From positions 992,001-1,056,000 of the forward strand of contig NZ_CP061771.1 of the NCBI RefSeq assembly GCF_011751885.2: DNA of 64,000 nt, read 5' to 3'. Position 1 is the stretch's first letter; each line of letters starts with the position of its first letter. Source of the DNA: Salinibacterium sp. ZJ450 (lineage in GTDB: Bacteria; Actinomycetota; Actinomycetes; Actinomycetales; Microbacteriaceae). Shown here piece by piece: positions 44,473-52,489 of the stretch. Below the pieces are notes generated by a model. The model searched no databases. It saw only the letters and a program-made list of their open reading frames with translations, and had not been told where the DNA came from. A program made the position numbers and the translations under genes.

Positions 44473-44733
44473 TCACCGCAACCGGGTCATGTTCATGACC
44501 TGGTAGCTATCACGAACCTGCTCCATCTGCTGGCGGGCTTCGATGGTTTCGGCGTTCACGGTTGGCTGACGCGGCTCGACCTTAGTTGGGCGCCGACCCC
44601 ACCGGATGAGCGCAAGGCCAAGGTGCATTGCGGCTCGGTCGAGCGGTCCCACCCGGCGCACAGCTTGCGTCGGAGGGTTGGATTGAGGCGGGTGATCATG
44701 GCGACCGGGAGCGGTCACCTGTTGAGTTTTCAT
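44473..44733 (-). CDS. small actinobacterial hypothetical protein
   Basis: An 86-residue basic protein of unknown function. The middle reads LDRAAMHLGLALIRWGRR, an amphipathic helix that resembles short proteins common in Microbacteriaceae, and the C-terminus is helical and Gln-rich (EARQQMEQVRDSYQ). It may sit at the membrane surface. AAGGA lies 13 bases upstream of the ATG. It follows the micro-gene at 44867-45027, separated by a hairpin, so it may have its own promoter. Confidence 0.55.
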   Translation of the reverse strand: MKTQQVTAPGRHDHPPQSNPPTQAVRRVGPLDRAAMHLGLALIRWGRRPTKVEPRQPTVNAETIEARQQMEQVRDSYQVMNMTRLR

Positions 44734-44828
44734 GATGGTGGTGATTCCTTTGTCGTCGCGAATCCGGGCGTTTCAAAGCGCGTTCCGGGGTCGCGAATAG
44801 AGGGGTGGCCGCAAGAAGCAGCAAATGG

Positions 44829-44850
44829 GTGACGCGATTGTTCGCGTCAC
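44829..44850 (-). terminator. hairpin downstream of micro-gene
   Basis: A 9-bp perfect stem, GTGACGCGA with TCGCGTCAC, has a 4-base loop. On the minus strand it starts 16 bases after the TAG at 44867-44869, which fits a terminator for the frame that ends there. Confidence 0.5.
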
Positions 44851-44866
44851 GCGCGGGGTGAATGAC

Positions 44867-45027
44867 CTAAGCCAGCGGAATGCAAACTCCTGCTGAGGCT
44901 GTCTGGTCGGGCTTCGAAAGCGTCACCACCGTCTGGACCGGTGGGAACTGCTGCCCGGTCAGGCGATGAAGACGCCGACGAAGCCGGCGGTGGCGGGGAT
45001 TGCGATTGCAATGTCCTGATTAATCAC
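44867..45027 (-). CDS. possible micro-gene of about 53 residues with -1 frameshift
   Basis: The minus strand has AAAGGAG seven bases before a GTG at 45027. That frame encodes 22 residues (INQDIAIAIP then ATAGFVGVFIA) and stops at 44959. The -1 frame continues without interruption for 31 codons (LTGQQFPPVQTVV then TLSKPDQTASAGVCIPLA) to a TAG at 44867. A sigma-70-like promoter and a 9-bp hairpin bracket the unit. Either the 22-residue peptide is the product, or a frameshift (programmed, mutational or sequencing) joins a hydrophobic N-terminus to the second part. I do not recognise either half. Confidence 0.4.
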
Positions 45028-45063
45028 GCTGGGCTCCTTTCGTCATAGGGCGTACAAGGGATC

Positions 45064-45093
45064 ACCGTAGCGGGGTTTCTGCCCCAGGCGCAA
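45064..45093 (-). promoter_or_regulatory. sigma-70-like promoter of micro-gene
   Basis: On the minus strand TTGCGC (45088-45093) and TACGGT (45064-45069) are separated by 18 bases. Transcription would start near 45058, about 30 bases before the GTG at 45027. Confidence 0.4.
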
Positions 45094-45327
45094 CACTTTT
45101 TTCGCGGCATCCGTCGCGACATTACGAACTACGGCACACGGTCCCTTGTGCACGATGTCACGCGGCAGTGACACACCCTTGCGGGCTCCGGTTACCAGCC
45201 AGTCAGCTAGCCGTGCGGAAGTCAATTGAAGGCCCGAGCGTGACCATTGAACGCTCCCAGTTGGGGGAGTACCGTGGCGCCGGGAGCCGGCTCGACGGGC
45301 CCGCCCAGACGTCCAAGGAGCCGCGTG

Positions 45328-46536
45328 ATGGATGGCCAGTTCAAGTCCAACCGGGTCACGACCGTTGCCGGCGCCACGCCGTTCAAGTTGCTGTACGACT
45401 ATTACCGGCTGTCCAGCTATCAGGAGCGGCGACATCAACCCGGGGTGCTCGACTTCACCTTCGGCGATCCGCACGACCCGCCGTCGGATGCCTACGTCGA
45501 GATCCTGCGCGAATCGCTGATCCCCCAGCACGAGCTGTGGTTCGCCTACAACCTGGGCGACGCGCAGGCGGTCCAGGCCGCGACCGACTCCCTGCGACGC
45601 TATCTCGGCCTTCCGTTCGAGCCGAAGGACGTTCATCTCACGACTGGCGGTTTCGCGGCGATCTCGGTCGCGCTGAAGGTCGTCGGCGATCCCGGCGACG
45701 AGGTCGTCTACAGCCTCCCACCGTGGTTCTTCTATGAGGGCACCATCCTGGAAGCCGGTCTCGTCCCGGTCAAGGTGTCGGTCAACCGGGAGACGTTTGA
45801 TCTCGACCTGGACGCGATCGCGTCGGCCATCACACCCCGCACTCGCATCGTCATTGTCAATAGCCCGAACAACCCGACCGGCAGGATCTACCCGGTCGAG
45901 ACGCTGCAGCGCCTGGCGGCCCTCCTTGAGGAGGCGTCGGAGCGCAACGGGCGCCGCATCTTCCTCATCTCCGACGAGGCATATAACCGCATCGTCTTCG
46001 ACGGGGCACGCTTCCGCAGCCCCGTGGAGTTCTACCCGTGGAGCTTCCTCGCCTACAGCTACGGCAAGACGCTGCTCTCACCTGGCGAGCGAATCGGGTA
46101 CCTCGCACCGTCGCCGGCCATGCCAGAACGCGAAGGGATACGGGATGCAATCGAGGCCCTGCAGATGTGCGGCGGTTGGCTCTTCCCCAACAGTTCGATG
46201 CAGCACGCGCTGCCGCGCCTCGAGACGCTAACCTTCGACATCCCGCTGTTCCAACGCAAGCGCGACGTCATGGTCGAGGCGCTCCGGTCAATCGGTTACC
46301 GAGTCAGGGTGCCTGAAGGCACCTTCTACCTGTTCCCAAAATCGCCGCTTGAGGACGACGCGGCGTTCATCGCGGCCCTGGCCCGCGAGGGCGTCCTCGT
46401 GCTTCCGGGGCGGATGTTCGAAACACCGGGCTTCTTCCGCGTCTCACTGACGCCCACGATGCAGACCATCGAGCAGAGCATCCCCCGGTTCGCGGCCGCC
46501 TTCGCGCGGGCGGCCGAGACGACTCCGGCCAGCTGA
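45328..46536 (+). CDS. class I/II pyridoxal-phosphate aminotransferase
   Basis: A 402-residue fold-type I aminotransferase. NSPNNPTGRIY is the nucleotide-phosphate loop (near 180). The conserved SDEAYNRIVFDG holds the pyridine nitrogen Asp. The Schiff-base Lys is in AYSYGKTLLSPGERIGYLA, and the carboxylate-binding Arg is in FFRVSLTP near the end. It resembles AspC/valine-pyruvate-type enzymes of unresolved specificity. The ATG at 45328 follows AAGGAG. It is divergent from the micro-gene and stands alone. Confidence 0.9.
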   Translation: MDGQFKSNRVTTVAGATPFKLLYDYYRLSSYQERRHQPGVLDFTFGDPHDPPSDAYVEILRESLIPQHELWFAYNLGDAQAVQAATDSLRRYLGLPFEPKDVHLTTGGFAAISVALKVVGDPGDEVVYSLPPWFFYEGTILEAGLVPVKVSVNRETFDLDLDAIASAITPRTRIVIVNSPNNPTGRIYPVETLQRLAALLEEASERNGRRIFLISDEAYNRIVFDGARFRSPVEFYPWSFLAYSYGKTLLSPGERIGYLAPSPAMPEREGIRDAIEALQMCGGWLFPNSSMQHALPRLETLTFDIPLFQRKRDVMVEALRSIGYRVRVPEGTFYLFPKSPLEDDAAFIAALAREGVLVLPGRMFETPGFFRVSLTPTMQTIEQSIPRFAAAFARAAETTPAS

Positions 46537-46625
46537 GGGCGGTTTCATCCGTCGGACAGACTGCGCCTGGCTACGGCACACGTGAGTGACATATCCGATT
46601 AGGGCTTTCGATCATCAGTCACCGT

Positions 46626-46640
46626 GCATGCAATGCATGC
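46626..46640. promoter_or_regulatory. palindromic operator of toxin-antitoxin operon
   Basis: GCATGCA and TGCATGC flank one central base, 33 bases upstream of the antitoxin start. This is the size and place of an RHH-antitoxin operator that represses its own promoter. Confidence 0.6.
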
Positions 46641-46672
46641 GCGCGATATCCATGAGGAGGAGGTGGTCGAAA

Positions 46673-46918
46673 GTGGGCATTCTTACCGTGCGAAATCTTG
46701 ACCCCGTTGTGCAGGCGAAGCTTCGGGAGCGTGCTGCCCGGAATGGCCGATCCATGGAGGCAGAGGCCAGGGCGGTACTCGCGGCCGCGGTCGCCCAGGA
46801 CACCGAACCGACCGACCTTGCCGCGAGCATCCGTCGTCATTTCTCTGGCGCTGATGTCACTCTAGAACTGCCCGACCGCAGCGCGGCTGGGCAGCGTGAG
46901 ATCGAACTCCCGCAATGA
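46673..46918 (+). CDS. FitA-like ribbon-helix-helix antitoxin
   Basis: An 81-residue antitoxin. ILTVRNLDPVVQAKLRERAARNGRSMEAEARAVLAAAV forms the ribbon-helix-helix fold (shown as strand, helix, turn, helix), which binds DNA as a dimer. The acidic C-terminus (EIELPQ end) should wrap the toxin. The GTG at 46673 is preferred; a run of GAGGAGGAGG precedes it by ten bases. An ATG 21 bases upstream is also in frame. The stop overlaps the toxin start (ATGA). A palindromic operator lies upstream. Confidence 0.86.
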   Translation: MGILTVRNLDPVVQAKLRERAARNGRSMEAEARAVLAAAVAQDTEPTDLAASIRRHFSGADVTLELPDRSAAGQREIELPQ

Positions 46919-47367
46919 TTGTGCTCGACACGAATGTGTTCTCTGCGCTCATATCGGCCGACTCGTCAGTGCTTGACCCGTGGCTCGCTACCGTTTCGGG
47001 CACTGACTTGTTCACAACGGTGATCACTCGTGCAGAGATCCGATATGGGCTCGAACGGCTGCCGCATGGCACGCGCCGCAAGGACTTGGCAGCCCGCGCA
47101 GACGCCCTGTTCGGCGAGATAGCCGATCGACTACTCGTCTTCGACGGTGCTGCTGCCGATCGCTACGGTGCCCTTGTTGCATCCCGTGAGAGAGGACGGC
47201 CGATCTCCGTTCCGGATGCACAGATCGCGAGTATCACGTTCATTCATCGCGCCACGCTGGCCACCCGGAACGTGAAGGACTTCGCCGACACCGGTGTGCC
47301 GGTCGTCAACACGTTTCCTAGACTGCCGCGAAACATCCCGCTCACGCACTCGTCCCCAAGTAGATGA
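46915..47367 (+). CDS. PIN-domain ribonuclease toxin (VapC/FitB family)
   Basis: A 150-residue PIN toxin. The first acidic residue is D5 in IVLDTNVFSAL, an acidic pair follows in the middle (RAEIRYGLERL carries the Glu), and the last Asp is in VPDAQIASI followed by LATRNVKDFADTGV, the usual VapC end. It cleaves RNA (often tRNA) when freed from the antitoxin. It is translationally coupled to the FitA-like gene. The last 15 residues are an unconserved Pro/Ser-rich tail. Confidence 0.92.
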   Translation: MIVLDTNVFSALISADSSVLDPWLATVSGTDLFTTVITRAEIRYGLERLPHGTRRKDLAARADALFGEIADRLLVFDGAAADRYGALVASRERGRPISVPDAQIASITFIHRATLATRNVKDFADTGVPVVNTFPRLPRNIPLTHSSPSR

Positions 47368-47435
47368 CTGCAATTCACACAACGCGCGGATGCTGCGATG
47401 AGCGTTCTGCCGACCGGTGAGCGACGAGGAGATGG

Positions 47436-48683
47436 TTGCTGGTGGACGGTGTGCGCACCAAGCTCACGCACGACCGGATGATGGCACTGCTGGCCTCGGT
47501 GCCCAACGCCAACCCGATCTCCGAACGTGACCGGCGCAACTCGATCAGCAGCGAGGTCATCCGCTGCACGCTCAACGGCGAGCCGGCGGTCGCTGTCGGA
47601 GCCGAGTACTCGGTGAAGACCAAGATCGGCGCCCTGCTCGATCTGCTCGACCTGACCCTCGCCGACGGTGAACTCCCCGAGCGGGTCACCGTGCTGATCG
47701 GCAACAACGGGGCGCCATCACATCGCGAGGCGATCGACGCGCTCTGCACGCTTCGGGACACCTTCACCGGCAGCACGCGGATTCGGCTGCTGACGGATGC
47801 CGCGGACGGCACCCTCACCGAGGTGGAGGACGGTGCACCGGACTTCTCCGCCTGCGCGAGTGCGGTCTCCTGGCTGCCCGAGCTCACCCGACTCGGCGAG
47901 GCCCCACCGCCGCTGATCGTCGACCTGATCAGCCGGGTCGGGCACCCGTCACTTCGCGCCTACCCAGACCTGATCGGCTGGCCGCAGTGGTCGCTTCGAC
48001 TCGAAGGGCTGCGCGTCGGCTCCGCGGACGCCCACGGCGGATGGCTGGATGTCGGAGAGCTCGGCCGCTTCGGAGACCTCAGCGATCACCGCCTCACCTG
48101 GCTCACGGTGACGGGTGCCATGGCACGGATCGAGTTCACCGCCGACTCGCTGGACACGGCGGCTCAGGTGCTGGCACGGTTCGCCACGTCGTGGACCGGG
48201 TACGGCACCACAGCGCCGGACGCCGACGAGCACACGCTGGAGTCGCGGATCCTGCGGGGCGCGGTGCCGGTCGTCGTGGCGGATGGCGCCACCCTGCAGT
48301 CGGTGCGACCGGATGCCGTGGTCAACTGGGGCGCCCAGATCCCCACCCAATGGGGCGAATCGGGTGGCACCTCGCGGCGCTTCCTCGACGCCCTCCTCCG
48401 TGACGGCAGCACTCCTTGGGCGCTGGAGCTGAAAGCGCCCGCGGGTGGTGGCGTCGGCAGGTACTACCGGCACGGCATCGCCCAGGCGGTGCTCTATCGG
48501 CACTACATCCGCTCGGCCACGCCGCTGCACCCGTTGTTTGCCGGGCAGCAGCCGCCGCTCGACCCCACCGCGTGCCGGGCAGCGCTCGTCGTGCCGCGGC
48601 TGCAGCCCGGCACGGGCTGGCGCGATCGTCACCGCGCCCTCGCCAGCCAGTTCGATGTCGAGCTCGTGGAAGTGGACCCCTAG
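47436..48683 (+). CDS. uncharacterised protein with ExK nuclease-like motif
   Basis: A 415-residue protein of unknown family. Near the C-terminus PWALELKAP places E331 and K333 after an Asp-rich helix. The following HGIAQAVLYRHYIR helix, with Q350 and Tyr, resembles the D...ExK...Q-xxx-Y core of some PD-(D/E)XK nucleases. The N-terminal half is mixed alpha/beta with an IRLLTDAADG strand turn. The start is not clear: TTG 47436, GTG 47442 or a nearby GTG are in frame. It ends nine bases before the DUF805 start and follows the PIN toxin by about 70 bases. Confidence 0.65.
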   Translation: MLVDGVRTKLTHDRMMALLASVPNANPISERDRRNSISSEVIRCTLNGEPAVAVGAEYSVKTKIGALLDLLDLTLADGELPERVTVLIGNNGAPSHREAIDALCTLRDTFTGSTRIRLLTDAADGTLTEVEDGAPDFSACASAVSWLPELTRLGEAPPPLIVDLISRVGHPSLRAYPDLIGWPQWSLRLEGLRVGSADAHGGWLDVGELGRFGDLSDHRLTWLTVTGAMARIEFTADSLDTAAQVLARFATSWTGYGTTAPDADEHTLESRILRGAVPVVVADGATLQSVRPDAVVNWGAQIPTQWGESGGTSRRFLDALLRDGSTPWALELKAPAGGGVGRYYRHGIAQAVLYRHYIRSATPLHPLFAGQQPPLDPTACRAALVVPRLQPGTGWRDRHRALASQFDVELVEVDP

Positions 48684-48692
48684 GCTGTGTAC

Positions 48693-49070
48693 ATGAACTT
48701 TGGTCAGGCAATTGCGAGCGGTTTTGCGAATTACGTCAACTTCCGTGGATACGCGAGCCGGTCGGAGTTCTGGTACTGGACACTGTTCACCACTCTCGTC
48801 TCGATGCTGACGAACTTCATCGATCCCGTGACGACGTGGGGCGACACGAGCACCGCGAACTCCCTGTGGTCGCTGGTCGTCTTCCTGCCCTCGCTGGCGG
48901 TCAGCGTGCGTCGCCTGCGCGACTCCGGTCGCCACTGGGGCTGGCTGTTCATCGTCCTGGTGCCGGTGGTCGGCTGGATCATCCTGATCGTTATGTTCTG
49001 TCAGCCGTCGCTGCCCACGCTCGCACCCTCATCCAACGGCGCGGCCGTCGCACCACCGATCGAGCGCTGA
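48693..49070 (+). CDS. DUF805 membrane protein
   Basis: A 125-residue membrane protein matching DUF805: FRGYASRSEFWYW near the N-terminus, two to four hydrophobic helices, and the SVRRLRDSGRHWGWL loop between them. DUF805 proteins are small inner-membrane proteins of unknown role. The ATG at 48693 is preferred over an upstream GTG at 48687. It ends one base before the end of the GH31 gene on the opposite strand, so no terminator fits between them. Confidence 0.85.
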   Translation: MNFGQAIASGFANYVNFRGYASRSEFWYWTLFTTLVSMLTNFIDPVTTWGDTSTANSLWSLVVFLPSLAVSVRRLRDSGRHWGWLFIVLVPVVGWIILIVMFCQPSLPTLAPSSNGAAVAPPIER

Positions 49071-51317
49071 CTAAGCGTCCTCCGGCTGGAACACGGCGAC
49101 GAGCTCGGCCCAGGCATGCGCTCGCGCGAACACCGGTACCCGGTCACGGGGTGCCTCGGCCTTGACGACTTGACCACCGTCGACCGGTGCCCCGGTCCAG
49201 GCGTCCACCCATGACCCGGCAGGCAGGTACACCGGCCATGCCTCGACGTCGGGCTCGAGCACCGGGGCCACCAGCAGATCGTCGCCGAGGAGCCACTGCA
49301 CCGGGTGCTCCCACACCAGCGGGTCGTCCGGGTGCTCGAAGTACAGCGGACGCATCAGCGGCTTGCCGCTGGCGAGCGTCGCGTGCGCCGATGCGGCGAT
49401 GTACGGCACCAGTCGTTCGCGCAGCTGCACCAGCGCGCGCACCGATGGGATGACCGAAGCGTCCCCGGTCAGTTCCGCGATGTTCCACGGGGTGCGGTCC
49501 CGCGAGGGGGTGCGGTGGTGGTTGAACTCCGAGTGGTACTGCATGATCGGCACGAACACCGAGGCCGCCATCGCCCGCAGGTACAGCTCGGCGTCCGGCG
49601 CCGGGCCGGAGAAGCCCGCGACATCCCAACCCCAATAGACGATGCCGCTCGCGGCGGCGCTGAGCCCGGCCAGCATCGACCAGCGGAACGCCTCCCAGGT
49701 GGAGTTCTCGTCGCCGGCCCAGAACGCGCCGTGCGCCTGTGACCCGGTGAAGCCGGCCCGGCTGAAGGTCACCGGAGCCTTGCCGCACGACTCGAGCAGG
49801 CGGCCGTAGGCGGCGGCGTACGCGACCGGATACGTGTTGTTGCCGGCCGCACCGGAGCGCCCGTCGAGGTAGACGAGGTCATCGCCCCAGGCGTGCTCGC
49901 CGCCGTCGGTCTTGAAACCGTCGATACCGACCTCCTCGACCAGGTAGCGGCGTTTCGCCGTCCACCAGTCCGCGGCGCGCTCGTCGGTGAGGTCAGGCAT
50001 CAGCCCGAGGGGGAACCACCAGCCGCGGTTCCGGTACGGACGCACCCCGCCGTCGGGCGTGCGCTCGCGGATCAGCACGTTCTCGCGCATCGCGGCCGCG
50101 GCATCCGCTCTCGCCTGCCCGGTCGGGTGCGGACGCATCTTGATCAGCGGAATCTGCCACAAGTGCAGTTTCACGCCCTGCTCGTGCAGTGTGTCGACCA
50201 TGCCCTTCGGGTCTGGCCAGGCTCCGTCGGCGGGGAAGGTGAAGTCGGCCAGCCGCATCGGCCCACCGTCCTCCCGCACCTGATACTGGGCGTCGCGGAA
50301 GATGGTGAAGCTCGATTCGTCGCTCCACGCCTCGATCACCACCGAGCCGACCGGGATGTCGTGCTCGGCGTGCAGCCGCACCTGCTTCTCGACCTCGGCC
50401 TGCGTGTTCCACTCGTTGCTGCTGGCCCAGAGCCGGAATACCCAGTCCGGCAGCTCGGTCGGGCGACCGACCTCGTCGAGGAAGGCGGCGAGCACCTCGT
50501 GCGGTGCTCCCCGGTAAATGCCGAGCGAGATCGCGTCGGCGCCGGCCGGGGCATCGGTCTCGGCCTCGATCCAGAGCCGATCGGGGGTGGATGCGCCGAT
50601 ATCGAACCAGACGCGACGCGAGGTGCGCACGTGGAAGCCCCAGCCGTCGCCGCCGACCACGTGGCCGAACGGCATCGGCAGGTAGGTGCGGCGGTGCTCG
50701 CCCTGGCTCTTGTACTGCTCGAAGACCATCGAGTCGAGGGTGCTGCCGCGGTGGTCGAGGGCGTCGAAGCGCTCGCCGAATCCGGTGACGTGCTCGCCGG
50801 GCGCGAGCGGCAGGGCGAATCGCACCCGGGTGATGCGGTCGGCGTCACGCAGCACGGAGACGCTGCCGGGCACAACAGTTGTGGTCGGGTCGGCGACGAT
50901 GGCGTCATCCGCCGCCTCCCATCCGGCCACCGAGCACTCGAACCAGCGCGTGCGCTCGACGCCGTCGGCGCGGTGCGCGCTGAACCGGTAGCGCAGGGTG
51001 CCGCCCGCGGGCACGGCGTCGGGGGAGAGCACCGTCTCCCAGCCGCCTTGGCTGCGCGCCAGTCTCGCCTGGGCGCCGGCGAGGTGGCCGCCGTCGACGG
51101 ACTGGCCGCGTGACGAGCGTACGACCGGCTGCAACTCAACGAAGTCGGTGCGGGGATCGGATGCCGTGGTCACCAGCTCAAGCGAGACCCGGTCAACGTC
51201 GCCCGAGGTGCGCACGCCCAGCCTCAACTCCTCACCCGCCACCGGCAGCACCGGCAAGCGCTGCTCCGTGTCGTCGGCGTACGGATGTCCCGAACCATGT
51301 GGTCGATGCCGGATCAT
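49071..51317 (-). CDS. glycoside hydrolase family 31 alpha-glucosidase/xylosidase
   Basis: A 748-residue GH31 enzyme. The nucleophile is D471 in DGFKTDGGE and the acid/base is D536 in WAGDENST, inside a TIM barrel that follows a galactose-mutarotase-like N-terminal beta domain. A signal peptide is absent, so it acts in the cytosol on imported sugar. The natural substrate could be an alpha-glucoside or alpha-xyloside; the KTDGGE nucleophile context and the neighbouring GH15 gene favour a transported oligosaccharide. Its start overlaps the GH15 stop by four bases. Confidence 0.9.
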   Translation of the reverse strand: MIRHRPHGSGHPYADDTEQRLPVLPVAGEELRLGVRTSGDVDRVSLELVTTASDPRTDFVELQPVVRSSRGQSVDGGHLAGAQARLARSQGGWETVLSPDAVPAGGTLRYRFSAHRADGVERTRWFECSVAGWEAADDAIVADPTTTVVPGSVSVLRDADRITRVRFALPLAPGEHVTGFGERFDALDHRGSTLDSMVFEQYKSQGEHRRTYLPMPFGHVVGGDGWGFHVRTSRRVWFDIGASTPDRLWIEAETDAPAGADAISLGIYRGAPHEVLAAFLDEVGRPTELPDWVFRLWASSNEWNTQAEVEKQVRLHAEHDIPVGSVVIEAWSDESSFTIFRDAQYQVREDGGPMRLADFTFPADGAWPDPKGMVDTLHEQGVKLHLWQIPLIKMRPHPTGQARADAAAAMRENVLIRERTPDGGVRPYRNRGWWFPLGLMPDLTDERAADWWTAKRRYLVEEVGIDGFKTDGGEHAWGDDLVYLDGRSGAAGNNTYPVAYAAAYGRLLESCGKAPVTFSRAGFTGSQAHGAFWAGDENSTWEAFRWSMLAGLSAAASGIVYWGWDVAGFSGPAPDAELYLRAMAASVFVPIMQYHSEFNHHRTPSRDRTPWNIAELTGDASVIPSVRALVQLRERLVPYIAASAHATLASGKPLMRPLYFEHPDDPLVWEHPVQWLLGDDLLVAPVLEPDVEAWPVYLPAGSWVDAWTGAPVDGGQVVKAEAPRDRVPVFARAHAWAELVAVFQPEDA

Positions 51318-52417
51318 GCTTCACCCATTTCCGCTGCCAACCGCAGCACCATTGCGTGGCTCCATAACAGCGGGGTCGCCACGGTTCCCCACCGGTCAAT
51401 CCATTCCTGCTCGAACTCGGGATCGAGCAGGTGTCGGCTCACCTGCTCGGGCAGTGAGCCGTCGGCGGTGACGGTCGAGACCGCCCAGTCGAGCATTCGC
51501 TGCGCCTTACCGCGCTCGCCGATCGCGAGCTGCGCCAGCCCAAGAAAGCACGAGAGCAGCGGCCACTGGCCCCCGCCGAAGAACGTGTCACCGAGAAAGC
51601 GGTGCACGCCACCGTCGACACACAGCTCGCGTTCGACGGCAGCGACCGTCTGCCGGGCGAGGCCCGAACTCGGATCAAGCACTGCCATCGGCCCAACCAG
51701 GGCGCTCAGGCTGCCGTCGACGGCGGAACTGCCCAGCCACTTCACCACGTGGCCATCGGCGACCAGCCGGTTTTCCAGAAAGACGCGAGCCGCGGATGCC
51801 GCAGCCGCAGCCTGCGCGCCAAGCTCACCGTCGACCAGCTGGTGTGCCACTGCGGCCTCGAGCCCACCGATGACGCAGCCCAGGGTGGAACCGTGGACCT
51901 GCTCCACGTGCTCTTCCCACCAGTCGAAGCAGGGGCGTGACCACGAGCTGATCAGGTAGCGGACGACAAGAGTCGCGGCATCCGCCCACCGCTCCTGAGT
52001 GAGACCGTGCCGGTCAGCGTGTGCGGTGACGGCCCACAGCCAGGTGCCGTAGCCGTCGAGCTGGAAGTCCCACCAGTCGTCGGTGCCGATCTCGCCGTCG
52101 AGGGTGAACCGGGTCGGCAGCATCTCGTTATCCGGCAGCGGGGTGCCCGCGTCGGCCGCCGCGATGATGCGTTCGATCCGCCCGGCGTGGCGCAGTACGG
52201 TCGCGGCGCACCAGTCGTGGAAGGCGCTCGCCGACGCCACTTCACCGACCGCCGACATGCCGTCGGCGATGAAGGCTCCGTCACGGAACCAGGAGTAGCC
52301 GCGGTAGGCGGAGAACGTGGGGCTGGCGGGATACGCGCCGGACGGATGCTGCAGCGAGCGGATGAGCGAGCGCGAGTGTTCGAGAAGCTCGCCGAGCGCG
52401 GTGGAGGTGGTGGCCAT
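51314..52417 (-). CDS. GH15-like glucoamylase-type hydrolase
   Basis: A 367-residue (alpha/alpha)6-barrel enzyme. Conserved GH15 pieces are GYSWFRDGAF (41-50), FQLDGYGTWLWAV, the acid Glu in CFDWWEE (E168/E169), and the base Glu in SLPEQ (E324). It is shorter than full glucoamylases, which carry an N-terminal beta domain, and resembles cytosolic GH15 enzymes that release glucose from isomalto- or trehalose-type sugars. No signal peptide. It is coupled to GH31 downstream and separated from the binding-protein gene by a strong hairpin. Confidence 0.82.
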   Translation of the reverse strand: MATTSTALGELLEHSRSLIRSLQHPSGAYPASPTFSAYRGYSWFRDGAFIADGMSAVGEVASASAFHDWCAATVLRHAGRIERIIAAADAGTPLPDNEMLPTRFTLDGEIGTDDWWDFQLDGYGTWLWAVTAHADRHGLTQERWADAATLVVRYLISSWSRPCFDWWEEHVEQVHGSTLGCVIGGLEAAVAHQLVDGELGAQAAAAASAARVFLENRLVADGHVVKWLGSSAVDGSLSALVGPMAVLDPSSGLARQTVAAVERELCVDGGVHRFLGDTFFGGGQWPLLSCFLGLAQLAIGERGKAQRMLDWAVSTVTADGSLPEQVSRHLLDPEFEQEWIDRWGTVATPLLWSHAMVLRLAAEMGEA

Positions 52418-52453
52418 GAATCCTTGATTCGACGCAGGGTGGGCAACGGGAGG

Positions 52454-52483
52454 GAGTGGGGCGGGTGTTGGCCCGCCCCACTC
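52454..52483 (-). terminator. intra-operon hairpin after the binding-protein gene
   Basis: A 12-bp perfect stem, GAGTGGGGCGGG with CCCGCCCCACTC, has a 6-base loop. It begins seven bases after the binding-protein stop, on the minus strand, and would favour the binding protein over the downstream GH15 and GH31 genes. Confidence 0.6.
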
Positions 52484-52489
52484 GGGGAG

